From Nitrospirota bacterium (GTDB taxonomy: Bacteria; Nitrospirota; Thermodesulfovibrionia; Thermodesulfovibrionales; Dissulfurispiraceae): a DNA stretch of 64,000 bases. A program made the translations under genes and the position numbers. The notes under the pieces are model-generated. The model was not told the origin of the DNA, ran no database searches, and saw only the letters and a program-made list of their open reading frames with translations. Positions 30,131 through 40,240 of this stretch are shown in pieces. Location of the stretch: contig WSNO01000009.1 in NCBI GenBank assembly GCA_009773415.1, positions 1-64,000 of the forward strand, given 5' to 3'. Each line of letters begins with the position of its first letter. The stretch's first letter is position 1.

Positions 30131-30173
30131 TGCAGTTGACCTCGTTTCTGACGACATTTTATCATATACACCT

Positions 30174-31388
30174 ATGCTTACTCCGGATAAACAACTCGAA
30201 ATCATAAAACGAGGCACTACCGAGATTCTACTCGAAAAAGATCTTCTCGAAAAGCTCGCCAAATCGTACAAAGAAAACCGCCCCCTCAAAATCAAGGCTG
30301 GATTCGACCCGACCGCCCCGGATATTCACATAGGCCATACGGTTCTGATTGAAAAGCTCCGCCAGTTTCAGGAACTGGGCCATGAAGTCATCTTCCTTAT
30401 CGGCGACTTCACCGGCATGATCGGCGATCCGACCGGCAAGTCCGAGACCCGCAAGCCGCTCACCAAAAACGATGTGCTGGCAAATGCAGAAACTTACAAG
30501 GAGCAGGTCTTCAAGATTCTTGACCCGGAAAAGACTCGCATAGTTTTCAACAGCTCATGGCTTGAAACAATGTCTGTCACCGAGCTTATCAGGCTTCAGG
30601 CGAAGCTGACGGTTGCGCGCATGCTTGAGCGCGAGGACTTCAAGCAGCGTTTTCAGACGCAGAATCCTATCGGGATTCATGAGTTCATTTATCCGCTCCT
30701 GCAGGGCTATGACTCTGTCGCACTGGAAGCAGATGTGGAACTCGGCGGTACTGATCAGCGCTTTAATCTGCTCATGGGACGCGAACTCCAGAAAGAATAC
30801 GGTCAGCCGCAGCAGATTGTAGTCATGATGCCGCTACTGGAAGGCCTTGACGGGGTCAAGAAAATGTCGAAGAGCCTGAACAATTATGTCGGCATCTCCG
30901 AGCATCCGAAGGAGCAATACGGGAAACTCCTCTCTATTACCGATGAACTGATGATCAAATATTACGAACTCCTGAGCCACATCAGTCTCGATGAACTGAA
31001 TACCCTGAAACAGGGGCTCGCAAATGGCTCAGTGCATCCGAAGAAGGCAAAGGAAGCGTTTGCGGTGGAGATTGTAGAGAGATACTGGGGCAAGGATGCT
31101 GCAGTTCAGGCTAAAGAAGAATTTGACAACATTTTCCGGAATGGAGGCATTCCCGACGACGTTCCGGTGTATGAGCTGCAGTGGGATGAAGCCGAAGTCT
31201 GGCTGCCAAAGATTATGAAGCTTGCCGGCATGACCACGAGTACCGGAGAAGCTATGCGACTGATAAAGCAGGGTGCTGTCAGCGTTGGCGATGCAAAGAT
31301 TCAGAATCCTGATCTGAAGCTGCCGGCAGGCGAGTATCTCATCAAGGCGGGCAAACGGAAGTTTTCAAAAATTATCCCAAAAGCTTAA
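30174..31388 (+). CDS. tyrS: Tyrosyl-tRNA synthetase
   Basis: Class I aminoacyl-tRNA synthetase of 404 residues. The HIGH-type motif is [10 protein letters not shown] and the KMSKS loop is [14 protein letters not shown]-terminal S4-like RNA-binding domain is visible ([19 protein letters not shown]). It belongs to the TyrZ-like branch judged by the KMSKS rather than KFGKT loop. It starts at 30174, divergent from nfo. Confidence 0.95.
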   Translation: MLTPDKQLEIIKRGTTEILLEKDLLEKLAKSYKENRPLKIKAGFDPTAPDIHIGHTVLIEKLRQFQELGHEVIFLIGDFTGMIGDPTGKSETRKPLTKNDVLANAETYKEQVFKILDPEKTRIVFNSSWLETMSVTELIRLQAKLTVARMLEREDFKQRFQTQNPIGIHEFIYPLLQGYDSVALEADVELGGTDQRFNLLMGRELQKEYGQPQQIVVMMPLLEGLDGVKKMSKSLNNYVGISEHPKEQYGKLLSITDELMIKYYELLSHISLDELNTLKQGLANGSVHPKKAKEAFAVEIVERYWGKDAAVQAKEEFDNIFRNGGIPDDVPVYELQWDEAEVWLPKIMKLAGMTTSTGEAMRLIKQGAVSVGDAKIQNPDLKLPAGEYLIKAGKRKFSKIIPKA

Positions 31389-31433
31389 GCACCTTCAGGA
31401 TGCCGCTCCTGAACCTCATGACTTCAACGACTC

Positions 31434-32126
31434 TCAGACGAGCAGTATTTCATTAATCTTCCCGATCAGTTTTTCCTGGGAAGTTTTTAGTTTATCAAAG
31501 AAAGCCACTGCGCCGCGCTTCTTGAGGAGTTTTCGGTCTGAAGGATTATAGTTGCCGGTCAAAACAATCATGGGAGCCTGAATCTTCGGATTGATATCCA
31601 TAAATTGCAGAATCCTGAAGGCATCTACCTTCCGGTTTTTCAGCTCACTGATAACGAGATCAACCGGACCCTGTTTCAACGCATTCAGTCCTTCTTCTCC
31701 GTCATTGACCTTCACGACGTGGTAAATGCGCTCCATGGCCTGAAGCTTGAGCTTCCAGTAATGCTCATGTTCATCGATAATCAGCACGGCCAGTTTGTAC
31801 CGCTCTCCCTCTCCGTCACTTTCAACGCCGATTTGATACTTGTCCATTATCTTTGTAAGCGCAATGGCGTGGTCCAGAGAGTGCCTGACAAACTTTGCTC
31901 CGAAGCCCCATCCTGTTATTACATAAACGACCCGCGCTTCAAGCTCCAGACGGAACTCATCAAGATCAATGTTCACGATAAGCTCATCGCCTCGGCTCAG
32001 CAACTCATCGGAAGCAATGAAAATTCCCTCCAGACTCAGATCAAGCGCCGTTGCCCTGATAATGCCGCCAAGCGTCACAGGGAAATTAACGTATGTTCTC
32101 TTTGTTCTGACTTTTTCCTTTACCAT
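31434..32126 (-). CDS. PilZ domain fused to a receiver-like domain lacking the phospho-Asp
   Basis: A 230-residue protein. The N-terminal PilZ domain (about 5-95) has a basic RTKRTY segment and DLSLEGIF, matching the RxxxR and (D/N)xSxxG c-di-GMP-binding motifs, though the first is imperfect. The C-terminal part (about 108-230) has a receiver fold: AVLIIDEHE, then VDLVISELKNRKVDAF where a phospho-accepting Asp is expected but Glu occurs, then APMIVLTGN and AVAFFDKL with the conserved Thr and Lys. Glu in this place can mimic phosphorylation, so the domain may be locked or phosphate-independent. Probably a c-di-GMP effector; partner unknown. Confidence 0.8.
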   Translation of the reverse strand: MVKEKVRTKRTYVNFPVTLGGIIRATALDLSLEGIFIASDELLSRGDELIVNIDLDEFRLELEARVVYVITGWGFGAKFVRHSLDHAIALTKIMDKYQIGVESDGEGERYKLAVLIIDEHEHYWKLKLQAMERIYHVVKVNDGEEGLNALKQGPVDLVISELKNRKVDAFRILQFMDINPKIQAPMIVLTGNYNPSDRKLLKKRGAVAFFDKLKTSQEKLIGKINEILLV

Positions 32127-32216
32127 GCCGCCTCTGCATTCACTATTATCAGCTTCATGCGATGACTAAAAGATAGCACATTTGTCAGGCAAATTGCTCG
32201 TTTCGGAGGGAAAGCG

Positions 32217-32558
32217 CTAATGATGCCCCCCTGAAGAATGCCCTCCGGCAAGGACATACACGGCTTCAGCATCTCCCTGGTTTTCGAGAAAGCAGGTCTC
32301 CTCTCCCACCAAATGAAATGCGGAACCTTCACTCAGCGTGCCGGCATAATGGCCGGTCACAAGAAAATCGCCCTTAACCGCAAGAACCATTTCCTCATGT
32401 CCGCTCCCCGCCTTGAGGCGCCTGCCGGATTCCCGCGCTTTCATGACGCCGTACACCAGATAGCAGGCATGGCTTCCGGTGTCCTGACTGCCGAGAATCT
32501 GCTCGCCGTCCCCGGCATGCGCTGCCTTGTTTTTGAGCTCATGGACTTTCAGATTCAT
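32217..32558 (-). CDS. Cupin-domain protein with His-rich C terminus
   Basis: A 113-residue single cupin. The metal-binding strand pair reads AGSGHEEMVLAVKGDFLVTG, with His and Glu ligands, followed by LSEGSAFHLVGEETCFLEN. The tail HSSGGHH could bind an additional metal. Its start overlaps the argJ stop (ATGA), so it is translated with argJ, though a role in arginine synthesis is not evident. Confidence 0.78.
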   Translation of the reverse strand: MNLKVHELKNKAAHAGDGEQILGSQDTGSHACYLVYGVMKARESGRRLKAGSGHEEMVLAVKGDFLVTGHYAGTLSEGSAFHLVGEETCFLENQGDAEAVYVLAGGHSSGGHH

Positions 32559-33745
32559 GATCGATACTCCGCATTGATTTTGATATAGTCTTCAGTCAGG
32601 TCGCAGGTCAGCACCTTTGCCGCACCCTTGCCCAATTTCAGGTTGATGAGAATCACGACCTTTTTGCTCTTCAGCCGGTCGTTAGCCTCGACATCCCTGC
32701 CGGTGGCCATCCCGTTTTTACAGACCATAAGACCGTTGAGCGAAATGTCGACTTTGCTGTCGTCAACCGCAATGCCGGAATAGCCGGTCGCGCAGATGAG
32801 CCGTCCCCAGTTGGCGTCATTTCCATAAATAGCTGTTTTTACCAGCATGGAGTTCGCAATCGCAAACGCTGCTTTTTCAGCATCAGCCTCAGTGCGGGCA
32901 TTCTGAACGACCACTTCAACCAGCTTGGTGGCGCCCTCGCCGTCTTGTACAATGAGCATCGCAAGTTCGTAGCACAGCTTCGCAACGGCGGCTGCAAATA
33001 CTGCATAATCGGCAGTTGCAGCCTGAATCGGAGCATTGCCGGCAAAGCCGTTTGCCATTATGAGCACGGTATCATTTGTTGAGGTATCGCCGTCGATCGT
33101 GATGCGGTTGAATGACGTCTTCACCGCCGCATTAAGTGCTTTTTTCAGAGCGGCTGTCCCGATGGCCGCATCAGTAATGATAAAACCAAGCATCGTGGCC
33201 ATGTTCGGAGCGATCATGCCGGCACCCTTGCAGATTCCGGTGATTGTCACGGGCTTGCCGCCTATCTTCTTCCGTATGCTCAGAATCTTGGGGAAGGTGT
33301 CTGTCGTCATAATTGCAGCGGCAACGTCGTCAAATAAAGCATTCCCTGCTGCAGCGGCCAGTTCGGGGAGTTTGGGACGAAGACGACTCATCGGCATCGG
33401 CATGCCGATAACTCCCGTAGAACAGACATACACAGCCTTTTCAGCAACCGAAAGAGCGGCGCCGACAATTTTTGCAGTCTCCTCTGCGTCTTTCAATCCC
33501 TGCACGCCGGTACAGGCGTTCGCATTTCCGCTGTTGATGACTATGGCCCGGCCCTTGCCGGACATGATGCGCTCCATATCGAGCCGCACCGGTGCCGCCT
33601 TCACCGCATTCTTCGTAAACATGCCCGCCATGACAGCATCGGTATCACTCAGGATAAGCGCAAGGTCTTTTCGTCCCGGCTTTTTAATAGCCGCTTCGGC
33701 TGTCGCAAAACGAAAACCTTTGGGGATCGGTGTCTTTTTCTCCAT
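32555..33745 (-). CDS. argJ: Bifunctional ornithine acetyltransferase/N-acetylglutamate synthase
   Basis: Transfers acetyl from N-acetylornithine to glutamate (cyclic arginine pathway). The proenzyme cleaves itself before Thr in NMATMLGFI, with the GAGMIAPNMATML motif intact. Other signatures: SGNANACTG, CSTGVIGMPMP, TIDGDTSTNDT, and the GNDANWGRLI region near the C-terminal domain. From ATG at 33745 the length is 396 residues, which fits the family; the frame is open upstream to 33829, but the extra 28 residues have no counterpart. Whether it also makes acetylglutamate from acetyl-CoA (bifunctional form) is not certain from sequence. Confidence 0.93.
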   Translation of the reverse strand: MEKKTPIPKGFRFATAEAAIKKPGRKDLALILSDTDAVMAGMFTKNAVKAAPVRLDMERIMSGKGRAIVINSGNANACTGVQGLKDAEETAKIVGAALSVAEKAVYVCSTGVIGMPMPMSRLRPKLPELAAAAGNALFDDVAAAIMTTDTFPKILSIRKKIGGKPVTITGICKGAGMIAPNMATMLGFIITDAAIGTAALKKALNAAVKTSFNRITIDGDTSTNDTVLIMANGFAGNAPIQAATADYAVFAAAVAKLCYELAMLIVQDGEGATKLVEVVVQNARTEADAEKAAFAIANSMLVKTAIYGNDANWGRLICATGYSGIAVDDSKVDISLNGLMVCKNGMATGRDVEANDRLKSKKVVILINLKLGKGAAKVLTCDLTEDYIKINAEYRS

Positions 33746-33930
33746 GACAATGCCTTTCTTAATGATTTCAACGTCGAAATCCGCACAGCCTGCAATGTCC
33801 TGCTCCATGCATCCGGCAGCACTGAACATCGCATGCTCAGCTCTTATGGGGTAATTATACAGGAAAACAGCGCCGACTCACTTCATCAAAGATGGTATAC
33901 TGACATTATTAAACTGCCTGAAAGGAACGT

Positions 33931-34338
33931 ATGGAGACATTTAAATTAGTTTTGCCGGAGCATCTGAACCATTACGGATTCCTCTTCGGCGGCAATATGC
34001 TGAAGTGGGTTGACGAAGCAGCTTATATCGCTGCGACCATTGAGTTCCCGGGCTGCAACTTCGTCACTGTCGGCATGGATAAGGTAGAATTCAGAAAAAG
34101 CATCTGTCAGGGGTCAATTGTCCGCCTCCATGCACAGCAAAGCTCATTGGGAAGGACATCAGTGACTTACCTGGTAGAAGTCCATGCACGAGAACTACAG
34201 AAAAGCAATGAAGATATAGTCTTCTCAACACACATTACGTTTGTCTGCGTCGACAACTGCGGAAAGAAAGTAGCTATTGCTGAACGGCAGAACAGCGTCT
34301 GCCCTATCCGCTCCATGCTGCAGGGGCCACCGCAGTAA
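33931..34338 (+). CDS. Acyl-CoA thioesterase, hotdog fold (YciA/BACH type)
   Basis: A 135-residue hotdog protein hydrolysing acyl-CoA. LNHYGFLFGGNMLKWVDEAA is the conserved helix region with the catalytic Asp/Glu. Full length for YciA-like enzymes. AAAGGAA lies five bases before ATG at 33931. It precedes gpmA by 28 bases on the same strand and may be co-transcribed with it. Confidence 0.88.
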   Translation: METFKLVLPEHLNHYGFLFGGNMLKWVDEAAYIAATIEFPGCNFVTVGMDKVEFRKSICQGSIVRLHAQQSSLGRTSVTYLVEVHARELQKSNEDIVFSTHITFVCVDNCGKKVAIAERQNSVCPIRSMLQGPPQ

Positions 34339-34366
34339 TCATTAAACAAGGGAGGGATGTATTGCC

Positions 34367-35110
34367 ATGTACACAATAGTTCTGCTCCGCCACGGCGAGA
34401 GCCAGTGGAACAATGAAAACCGCTTTACCGGGTGGACTGATGTTCCGTTAAGTGAAAAGGGGAGTCAAGAAGCGAAGAGCGCCGGACAGCTCATGAAAAA
34501 AACCGGGCTTGTCTTCGACGTAGCCTTCACGTCAGTGCTCAAGCGTGCCATCAAGACGCTTTGGCTTGCGCTCGAAGAGATGGACTTGATGTACATCCCC
34601 GTACATACTGATTGGCGGCTCAACGAACGCCATTACGGAGCGCTTCAGGGGCTGAACAAGGCCGAAACTGCGGAAAAGCACGGCATGAATCAGGTGAAAA
34701 TCTGGCGGAGAAGCTACGATATCCCGCCGCCGCCGCTTTTTCCTGACGACCCGAGGAATCCGGCAAAGGATCCTTGTTATGCCGATGTCAATCCTGCAGA
34801 TCTGCCGCTGACCGAATCTCTCAAGGAAACAGTCGCCCGCTTTCTCCCATACTGGCTTGAGACGATAGCACCGGTAGTAAAAAGCGGCAAGCGCGTTATC
34901 ATAGCCGCCCACGGCAACAGCCTGCGGGCTCTGGTCAAGTATTTCGACAACATTTCTGAACTCGACATCGTGGAGCTGAACATTCCGACCGGCGTGCCGC
35001 TCGTGTATGAACTTGACGATGACCTGAAACCAATAAAGCATTACTATCTCGGAGATCCCGAAGAGATACGCAAGGCAGCCGAGGCGGTCGCGAACCAGCT
35101 GAAAAAATAA
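34367..35110 (+). CDS. gpmA: 2,3-bisphosphoglycerate-dependent phosphoglycerate mutase
   Basis: Glycolytic enzyme interconverting 3- and 2-phosphoglycerate through phosphohistidine. The motif [19 protein letters not shown] contains the catalytic His; [18 protein letters not shown] and [11 protein letters not shown] complete the site. 247 residues, normal length. AGGGAGGG lies before ATG at 34367. Followed by a terminator shared with fba. Confidence 0.95.
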   Translation: MYTIVLLRHGESQWNNENRFTGWTDVPLSEKGSQEAKSAGQLMKKTGLVFDVAFTSVLKRAIKTLWLALEEMDLMYIPVHTDWRLNERHYGALQGLNKAETAEKHGMNQVKIWRRSYDIPPPPLFPDDPRNPAKDPCYADVNPADLPLTESLKETVARFLPYWLETIAPVVKSGKRVIIAAHGNSLRALVKYFDNISELDIVELNIPTGVPLVYELDDDLKPIKHYYLGDPEEIRKAAEAVANQLKK

Positions 35111-35141
35111 CCGGACCCCGACAAAAACGGAAGCCCGACAA

Positions 35142-35184
35142 AATAAGCGGAGGCCGGGGAATTACTCCCCGGCCTCCGCTTATT
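35142..35184. terminator. Bidirectional terminator between gpmA and fba
   Basis: Perfect 19-bp stem (AATAAGCGGAGGCCGGGGA and its complement) with the loop ATTAC, followed by T-rich sequence on the plus strand. Confidence 0.93.
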
Positions 35185-35215
35185 CTTCTATCTTCTGACT
35201 TCTGTATTCTCCCTT

Positions 35216-36193
35216 TTACCCCTGCCCTGCCGATCCGAGAACATTCGTATTCTTCGCAATGATCATCTTTTTCAGCTCTTCGCGCGCAGCACCAAGGTAC
35301 TTACGCGGGTCGAATTCAGAAGGGTTTTCTGCAAGCATCTTTCTGACAATCGCCGTCACAACAAGTCTGCCGTCACTGTCGATATTGATTTTGCAGACTG
35401 CCGATTTTGCGGCCCGCCGCAGCTGATCTTCCGGAACGCCGACCGCATTTTCCATCTTGCCGCCGTACTGATTGATCATCGCCACATAGTCCTGAAGCAC
35501 GGACGATGCGCCATGCAGGACAATCGGAAAGCCGGGGAGGCGTTTTTCGATCTCTTCGAGAATGTCAAATCGCAGCGGCGGCACTTCTCCCGGCTTGCAC
35601 TTAAACTTGTAGGCACCGTGCGATGTGCCGATGGATATTGCAAGAGAATCCACGCCGGTTTTCTTCACAAAATCCTCGACCTCATTCGGATCTGTATAGT
35701 GGGAATGCTCAGCCTGCACATCGTCTTCAATCCCGGCAAGAACCCCGAGCTCGCCTTCAACCGTCACATCGTACTGATGAGCATATTCCACCACCTGGCG
35801 CGTCAATTCAACATTTTTTTCATAGGGATGATGCGAGCCGTCTATCATGATCGAAGAAAAGCCGTATTCAATGCATGATTTGCAGAGTTCAAATGTGTCT
35901 CCGTGGTCCAGATGAAGCGCTATCGGGATCTCGCTCTTCAGTTCCTTGCGGCACATTTCGACCGCTCCCTTGGCCATGTATCGGAGGAGCGTCTGATTTG
36001 CATATTTCCGCGCACCGCTGGAAACCTGGAGGATGACAGGGGATTTGCTCTCTGCGCAGCCGCCGATAATTGCCTGCAGCTGTTCAAGATTGTTGAAATT
36101 GTAAGCGGGAATGGCATATCCTCCTGCCATCGCCTTTTTGAACATCTCTCGCGTATTGGAAAGTCCGAGCTCTGCATACAAACGTTCTGCCAT
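35216..36193 (-). CDS. fba: Class II fructose-bisphosphate aldolase
   Basis: Zn-dependent aldolase, 325 residues. It shows AIPAYNFNNLEQLQAII, the zinc-binding LHLDHGDTFE, MIDGSHHPYEKNVE, VEGELGVLAG, SIGTSHGAYK and PIVLHGASS. It belongs to the fba class IIB-like family with an insertion of moderate length. Transcribed toward the gpmA terminator and preceded by the stop of a different set of genes; pgi lies upstream in the same direction. Confidence 0.94.
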   Translation of the reverse strand: MAERLYAELGLSNTREMFKKAMAGGYAIPAYNFNNLEQLQAIIGGCAESKSPVILQVSSGARKYANQTLLRYMAKGAVEMCRKELKSEIPIALHLDHGDTFELCKSCIEYGFSSIMIDGSHHPYEKNVELTRQVVEYAHQYDVTVEGELGVLAGIEDDVQAEHSHYTDPNEVEDFVKKTGVDSLAISIGTSHGAYKFKCKPGEVPPLRFDILEEIEKRLPGFPIVLHGASSVLQDYVAMINQYGGKMENAVGVPEDQLRRAAKSAVCKINIDSDGRLVVTAIVRKMLAENPSEFDPRKYLGAAREELKKMIIAKNTNVLGSAGQG

Positions 36194-36302
36194 AGTGCAT
36201 CTCCTTCCGTCATTTAATGCGGGATCTCCCGCAGATTAATAATCAGCACCACAAAAACAAAAAGCTAAAATTATGAAATGCTGTGCCTGCATCCTGAATC
36301 CC

Positions 36303-37988
36303 CTATTCTGTTCCCTCCATCCGAATACCTGGCCCCTGTTTCCTGAATTCCTTATATGCATTAATCAACCCGTTTGTGGATGCATCGTGGGATGCCACGA
36401 TTTGATCATGAGAAAGTTCCGGCAGAATTTTCTTCGCCAGCTGCTTGCCGAGTTCCACCCCCCACTGATCGAAACTGAAGACATTCCAGATCACGCCCTG
36501 CGTAAAAATCTTGTGTTCATACATGGCGATAAGACTGCCGAGGACGCGCGGCGTAAGCTGCCTGAACAGTATGGAATTTGTCGGCCGGTTTCCTTCAAAA
36601 ACCCGGAACGGCCAGAGCCGCTTGATGTCGTCCTTCTGCTTGCCTTCCTCAAACAGGTCTGCAAGCACCTCTTCCTTGCCCTTACCAACCATGAGCGCCT
36701 CGGTCTGCGCAAAAAAATTCGAAAGGAGAATCGGATGGTGCTCCCCCAGCGGATTGTGGCTGACAGCAGGTGCAAGGAAATCCGCCGGAACAAGTCTTGT
36801 CCCCTGATGGATAAGCTGATAAAAAGCATGCTGTCCGTTTGTTCCCGGCTCGCCCCAGATGACGGGACCGGTCTGGTAATGAATGCTCTTGCCGCTGCGA
36901 TCAGCTGACTTGCCGTTGCTCTCCATATTGCCCTGCTGGAAATATGCCGGGAAACGGCTCATGTACTGATCGTACGGCAAAATGACTTCGGTCTCTGCTT
37001 CATAGAAGTTGATGTACCAGATGCCGAGCAGTGCAAGAATGACCGGGATGTTCTGCTCAAACGGCGCGGAGCGGAAATGTTCATCCATCTCGAATGCGCC
37101 GGTGAGCAGCTCCTCAAAATTCTCAAAGCCGATGTAACAGGCAATGGAGAGGCCAATGGCAGACCAAAGCGAATAACGTCCGCCCACCCAGTCCCAGAAT
37201 TCGAACATGTTCTCCGTGTCGATGCCGAATGCTCTTACCTTGGCAGCGTTGGTCGAAATTGCGACAAAATGCTTCGACACGACGCTCTCATCCCCCACCA
37301 GTTCCACAAACCACGTTCTCGCGGTAAATGCGTTGGTCATGGTCTCCTGCGTTGTAAAGGTCTTTGAAGCGATCAGAAAGAGTGTCGTTTCCGGAGCAAT
37401 CTTCTTCAGCGTTTCTGCAATGTGCGTGCCGTCAACATTCGATACAAAATGAATGGTAATACCTGCCTTCGCGTATGGCTTGAGACACTCCGTTACCATT
37501 GCCGGTCCGAGGTCGGAACCGCCGATGCCGATGTTTACAATATCAGTTATTCTTTTCCCGGTGTAACCAACCCAATTGCCGGAACGGACCTTGCCCGAGA
37601 AGTCTTTCATTTTCGCAAGCACTCTGTTCACTTCGGGCATGACATCCTTGCCGTCAACCAGAATCGGCCGGTTTGAACGATTCCGGAGCGCACTGTGCAA
37701 CACAGCGCGACCTTCGGTCTCATTGATGGCGGCCCCGCTGAACATTTTTTCAATTGCATCAACCAAATCGACCTCGCGGGCAAGCCCAAACAGCAGATCC
37801 ATAGTTTCTTCCGTAATGCGGTTCTTTGCGTAATCGAGAAGAATGTCATTGAAGCGCAACGAGAATTTGTGAAACCTTGACTCATCGGCCTTGAACAGAT
37901 CCTTCATATGCAGAGCAGTCGTCTTTTTATGGTGCTCTTTGAGCTTTGACCAGCTCTGTGTTCGTGTCGGATTCATACGTTTCAGCAT
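36303..37988 (-). CDS. pgi: Glucose-6-phosphate isomerase
   Basis: A 561-residue isomerase of the E. coli-like long type. [16 protein letters not shown] aligns with the E. coli start MKNINPTQTAAW; the ATG at 37988 has AGGAGGTGCC upstream. Signatures include [40 protein letters not shown], the active-site [19 protein letters not shown] region and [15 protein letters not shown]. The frame is open for 94 codons upstream, but this stretch has no similarity to Pgi. Confidence 0.94.
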   Translation of the reverse strand: MLKRMNPTRTQSWSKLKEHHKKTTALHMKDLFKADESRFHKFSLRFNDILLDYAKNRITEETMDLLFGLAREVDLVDAIEKMFSGAAINETEGRAVLHSALRNRSNRPILVDGKDVMPEVNRVLAKMKDFSGKVRSGNWVGYTGKRITDIVNIGIGGSDLGPAMVTECLKPYAKAGITIHFVSNVDGTHIAETLKKIAPETTLFLIASKTFTTQETMTNAFTARTWFVELVGDESVVSKHFVAISTNAAKVRAFGIDTENMFEFWDWVGGRYSLWSAIGLSIACYIGFENFEELLTGAFEMDEHFRSAPFEQNIPVILALLGIWYINFYEAETEVILPYDQYMSRFPAYFQQGNMESNGKSADRSGKSIHYQTGPVIWGEPGTNGQHAFYQLIHQGTRLVPADFLAPAVSHNPLGEHHPILLSNFFAQTEALMVGKGKEEVLADLFEEGKQKDDIKRLWPFRVFEGNRPTNSILFRQLTPRVLGSLIAMYEHKIFTQGVIWNVFSFDQWGVELGKQLAKKILPELSHDQIVASHDASTNGLINAYKEFRKQGPGIRMEGTE

Positions 37989-38257
37989 GCCGGCACCTCC
38001 TGAAATACAGTCTGAGAAAAGAATACCACAGAGTACTGAGGTATGGGCTAGTTTCTTTGCCACCCAGGCAACATCGTGCTCATCCACTGTGTTACAGATT
38101 ACGAGCCGTGCCACATCCTTCAGCAATGACGGAGAGCAGACGGCACGGTATCCATACCAAGACATGGCTAAAAAAATACCCTCACCTACTGGAACTTCTG
38201 CCGCACAGATTGATATGCTACAGGCACCGCAAAAGACTGAAAGGAGGCCGTGCATCC

Positions 38258-39856
38258 ATGGCAGAGTCAAAGATTGTCTCAGCTGATGTTGCAGTTAGCT
38301 TCATCAAAGACGGCGGCACTGTAGCATTCGGCGGTTTTGTCGGCTCGGGGTTTGCTGAAGAGGTTGCTGATAAAATTGAAGAATCATTTCTGCAGTCCGG
38401 CAAACCGCGCGATCTGACCCTTGTCTATACAGCGGGGCAGGGAGACGGCAAAACAAAGGGACTCAACCACCTCGGGCATGAGGGGCTGGTCAGGCGTCTT
38501 ATCGGCGCACACATCGGGCCTGCGCCGAAACTCCAGAAGCTTGTGCGCGAGAACAAATGCCTTGCTTACAGCTTTCCGCTGGGGGTGGTCGCTCAGCTCT
38601 ACCGAGATATCGCTGCAAAAAAACCTGGCACGATAACTCATGTCGGAATCGGCACATTCATCGATCCGAGGGAAGAAGGCGGCAAGCTGAACGAACGGAC
38701 GCGCCGAGATGGAGACGATCTCATTGAATTGATAACGATAGCAGGCAAGGAATATATGTTTTACAAAACACTCCCCATAGACGTTGCTATTATTCGGGGA
38801 ACCACGTCGGACACGGACGGAAACATCTCCATTGAAAAAGAAGCCCTGACGCTCGAAATTCTGAACATCGCCATGGCGGCAAGAAACTCCTGCGGCATCG
38901 TCATTGCACAGGTCGAACGCATAACCCGGAAAGGCACATTGAGTCCTCGTCAGATCAGGGTTCCCGGAATACTCGTCGACTATGTCGTTCAGGCGAGACC
39001 GGAAAATCACTGGCAGACATTTGCTGAGCCATACAGTCCTGCATTCAGCGGAGAAATCAAGGTTCCGATGCAGTCGATTCCGCCGCTGGAGCTGAGCGAT
39101 CGCAAGATTATCGCCCGCCGTGCGGCCTTTGAGCTTGGGCTGAACACGGTTGTAAACCTCGGCATAGGAATGCCTGAAAGTGTCGCACGCGTTGCAAATG
39201 AAGAAGGCCTGATTGATGCCCTCACGCTGACGACTGAACCAGGCGCAATCGGCGGTATCCCGGCAGGGGGTCTGAATTTCGGTGCAAGCACGAACGTTGA
39301 TGTCTTGATCAGCCTTCCGGAGCAGTTTGACTTTTATGACGGCGGAGGACTTGACATCGCATTTCTCGGAGCCGCCGAAATTGATGCTGAAGGCAACGTC
39401 AATGTCAGCAAGTATGGCGCGCGCTTTGTCGGGCCAGGCGGCTTCATCAATATCAGCCAGAATGCAAAAAAGGTGATTTTCCTTTCTACCTTTACGGCTG
39501 GCGGACTCAAAATCTCCGTGCAGCACGGAAAACTCAACATTGTTCAGGAAGGCAGAGAAAAAAAACTGGTGAGCATGGTCCAGCAGAAAACCTACAGCGG
39601 CAAATACGGCATTCTCAAGAAGCAGCCGGTTCTCTATGTGACTGAACGCTGCGTTTTCGAGCTGACCGAAAAGGGAGTCGAGCTCACCGAAGTAGCGCCC
39701 GGCATTGACGTCGACAGAGAGATTCTGGCACGCATGGACTTCAGGCCAATCGTCAACAAACCTCGCCTGATGGACCCCCGGATATTTCAAACCGGCCCGA
39801 TGGGCATCAAAAGCGAAGCGGCAGCCCGTCCGGCATGCCACTCGGAGATGAACTAA
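38258..39856 (+). CDS. Fused acetate/3-ketoacid CoA-transferase (family I)
   Basis: A 532-residue protein with both halves of a family I CoA-transferase in one chain. The alpha part opens with [19 protein letters not shown]; the beta part has [18 protein letters not shown] and the catalytic Glu in [19 protein letters not shown]. The single-chain form is like propionate CoA-transferase or YdiF. AAAGGAGG lies before ATG at 38258, a strong start; the frame is open upstream to 37946 without homology. It precedes the kor operon and may move CoA between short acids and the acyl-CoA products or substrates of that enzyme. Confidence 0.92.
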   Translation: MAESKIVSADVAVSFIKDGGTVAFGGFVGSGFAEEVADKIEESFLQSGKPRDLTLVYTAGQGDGKTKGLNHLGHEGLVRRLIGAHIGPAPKLQKLVRENKCLAYSFPLGVVAQLYRDIAAKKPGTITHVGIGTFIDPREEGGKLNERTRRDGDDLIELITIAGKEYMFYKTLPIDVAIIRGTTSDTDGNISIEKEALTLEILNIAMAARNSCGIVIAQVERITRKGTLSPRQIRVPGILVDYVVQARPENHWQTFAEPYSPAFSGEIKVPMQSIPPLELSDRKIIARRAAFELGLNTVVNLGIGMPESVARVANEEGLIDALTLTTEPGAIGGIPAGGLNFGASTNVDVLISLPEQFDFYDGGGLDIAFLGAAEIDAEGNVNVSKYGARFVGPGGFINISQNAKKVIFLSTFTAGGLKISVQHGKLNIVQEGREKKLVSMVQQKTYSGKYGILKKQPVLYVTERCVFELTEKGVELTEVAPGIDVDREILARMDFRPIVNKPRLMDPRIFQTGPMGIKSEAAARPACHSEMN

Positions 39857-39866
39857 AATGCTCTGC

Positions 39867-39899
39867 GCCGCAGCCCGCCATTTGAAGCCGGGTTGCGGC
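39867..39899 (+). terminator. Probable terminator after CoA-transferase gene
   Basis: GCCGCAGCCCG pairs with CGGGTTGCGGC, with one mismatch at the centre, then ATACTATTTT. The U tract is weak; partial read-through into kor is possible. Confidence 0.5.
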
Positions 39900-40023
39900 A
39901 TACTATTTTAGTCGCACACGATATTTAATGCAGAATTTGGCAGATACTCTTTTTTCAGCATCAATCCTGATTATATAACCGGCGATCTGCCGGACTTTTG
40001 AGATCATGCAGGTTGGAGGACTG

Positions 40024-40239
40024 ATGAAACCGACTGCAGAGAGGCAGACACTGAAGGTATCCGTCAATACAGCCTGGTGCAAGGCATGTGGCATCTGCAT
40101 CGAATTCTGCCCCAAAAAGGCTCTCGGGCAAAACGCCGATGATAAGGCAGTCTGGAAGCATCCCGACAAGTGCATTCGTTGCGGTCTCTGCGAACAGCGC
40201 TGTCCCGACTTTGCAATAGAACTTGTTGAGGAGGTGTGA
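40024..40239 (+). CDS. korD: 2-oxoacid:ferredoxin oxidoreductase, delta (ferredoxin) subunit
   Basis: A 71-residue 2[4Fe-4S] ferredoxin with WCKACGICIEFCPKKA and CIRCGLCEQRCPDFA, each a C-x2-C-x2-C-x3-C cluster. TTGGAGGACTG before ATG at 40024 sets the start. It is the first gene of korDABC and passes electrons from the TPP-containing subunits to free ferredoxin. Confidence 0.92.
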   Translation: MKPTAERQTLKVSVNTAWCKACGICIEFCPKKALGQNADDKAVWKHPDKCIRCGLCEQRCPDFAIELVEEV

Positions 40240-40240
40240 G

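Noticed and set aside
37989-38257. 94-codon open extension upstream of pgi, and plus-strand extension of the CoA-transferase frame
   Set aside because: Both lie outside the homologous regions and both genes have strong ribosome sites at the chosen starts; the segment is a divergent promoter region with no gene seen.
38384-39901. 505-residue minus-strand ORF
   Set aside because: It lies wholly antisense to the CoA-transferase gene, which has motifs, start site and length of a real gene; the antisense product has no family features.
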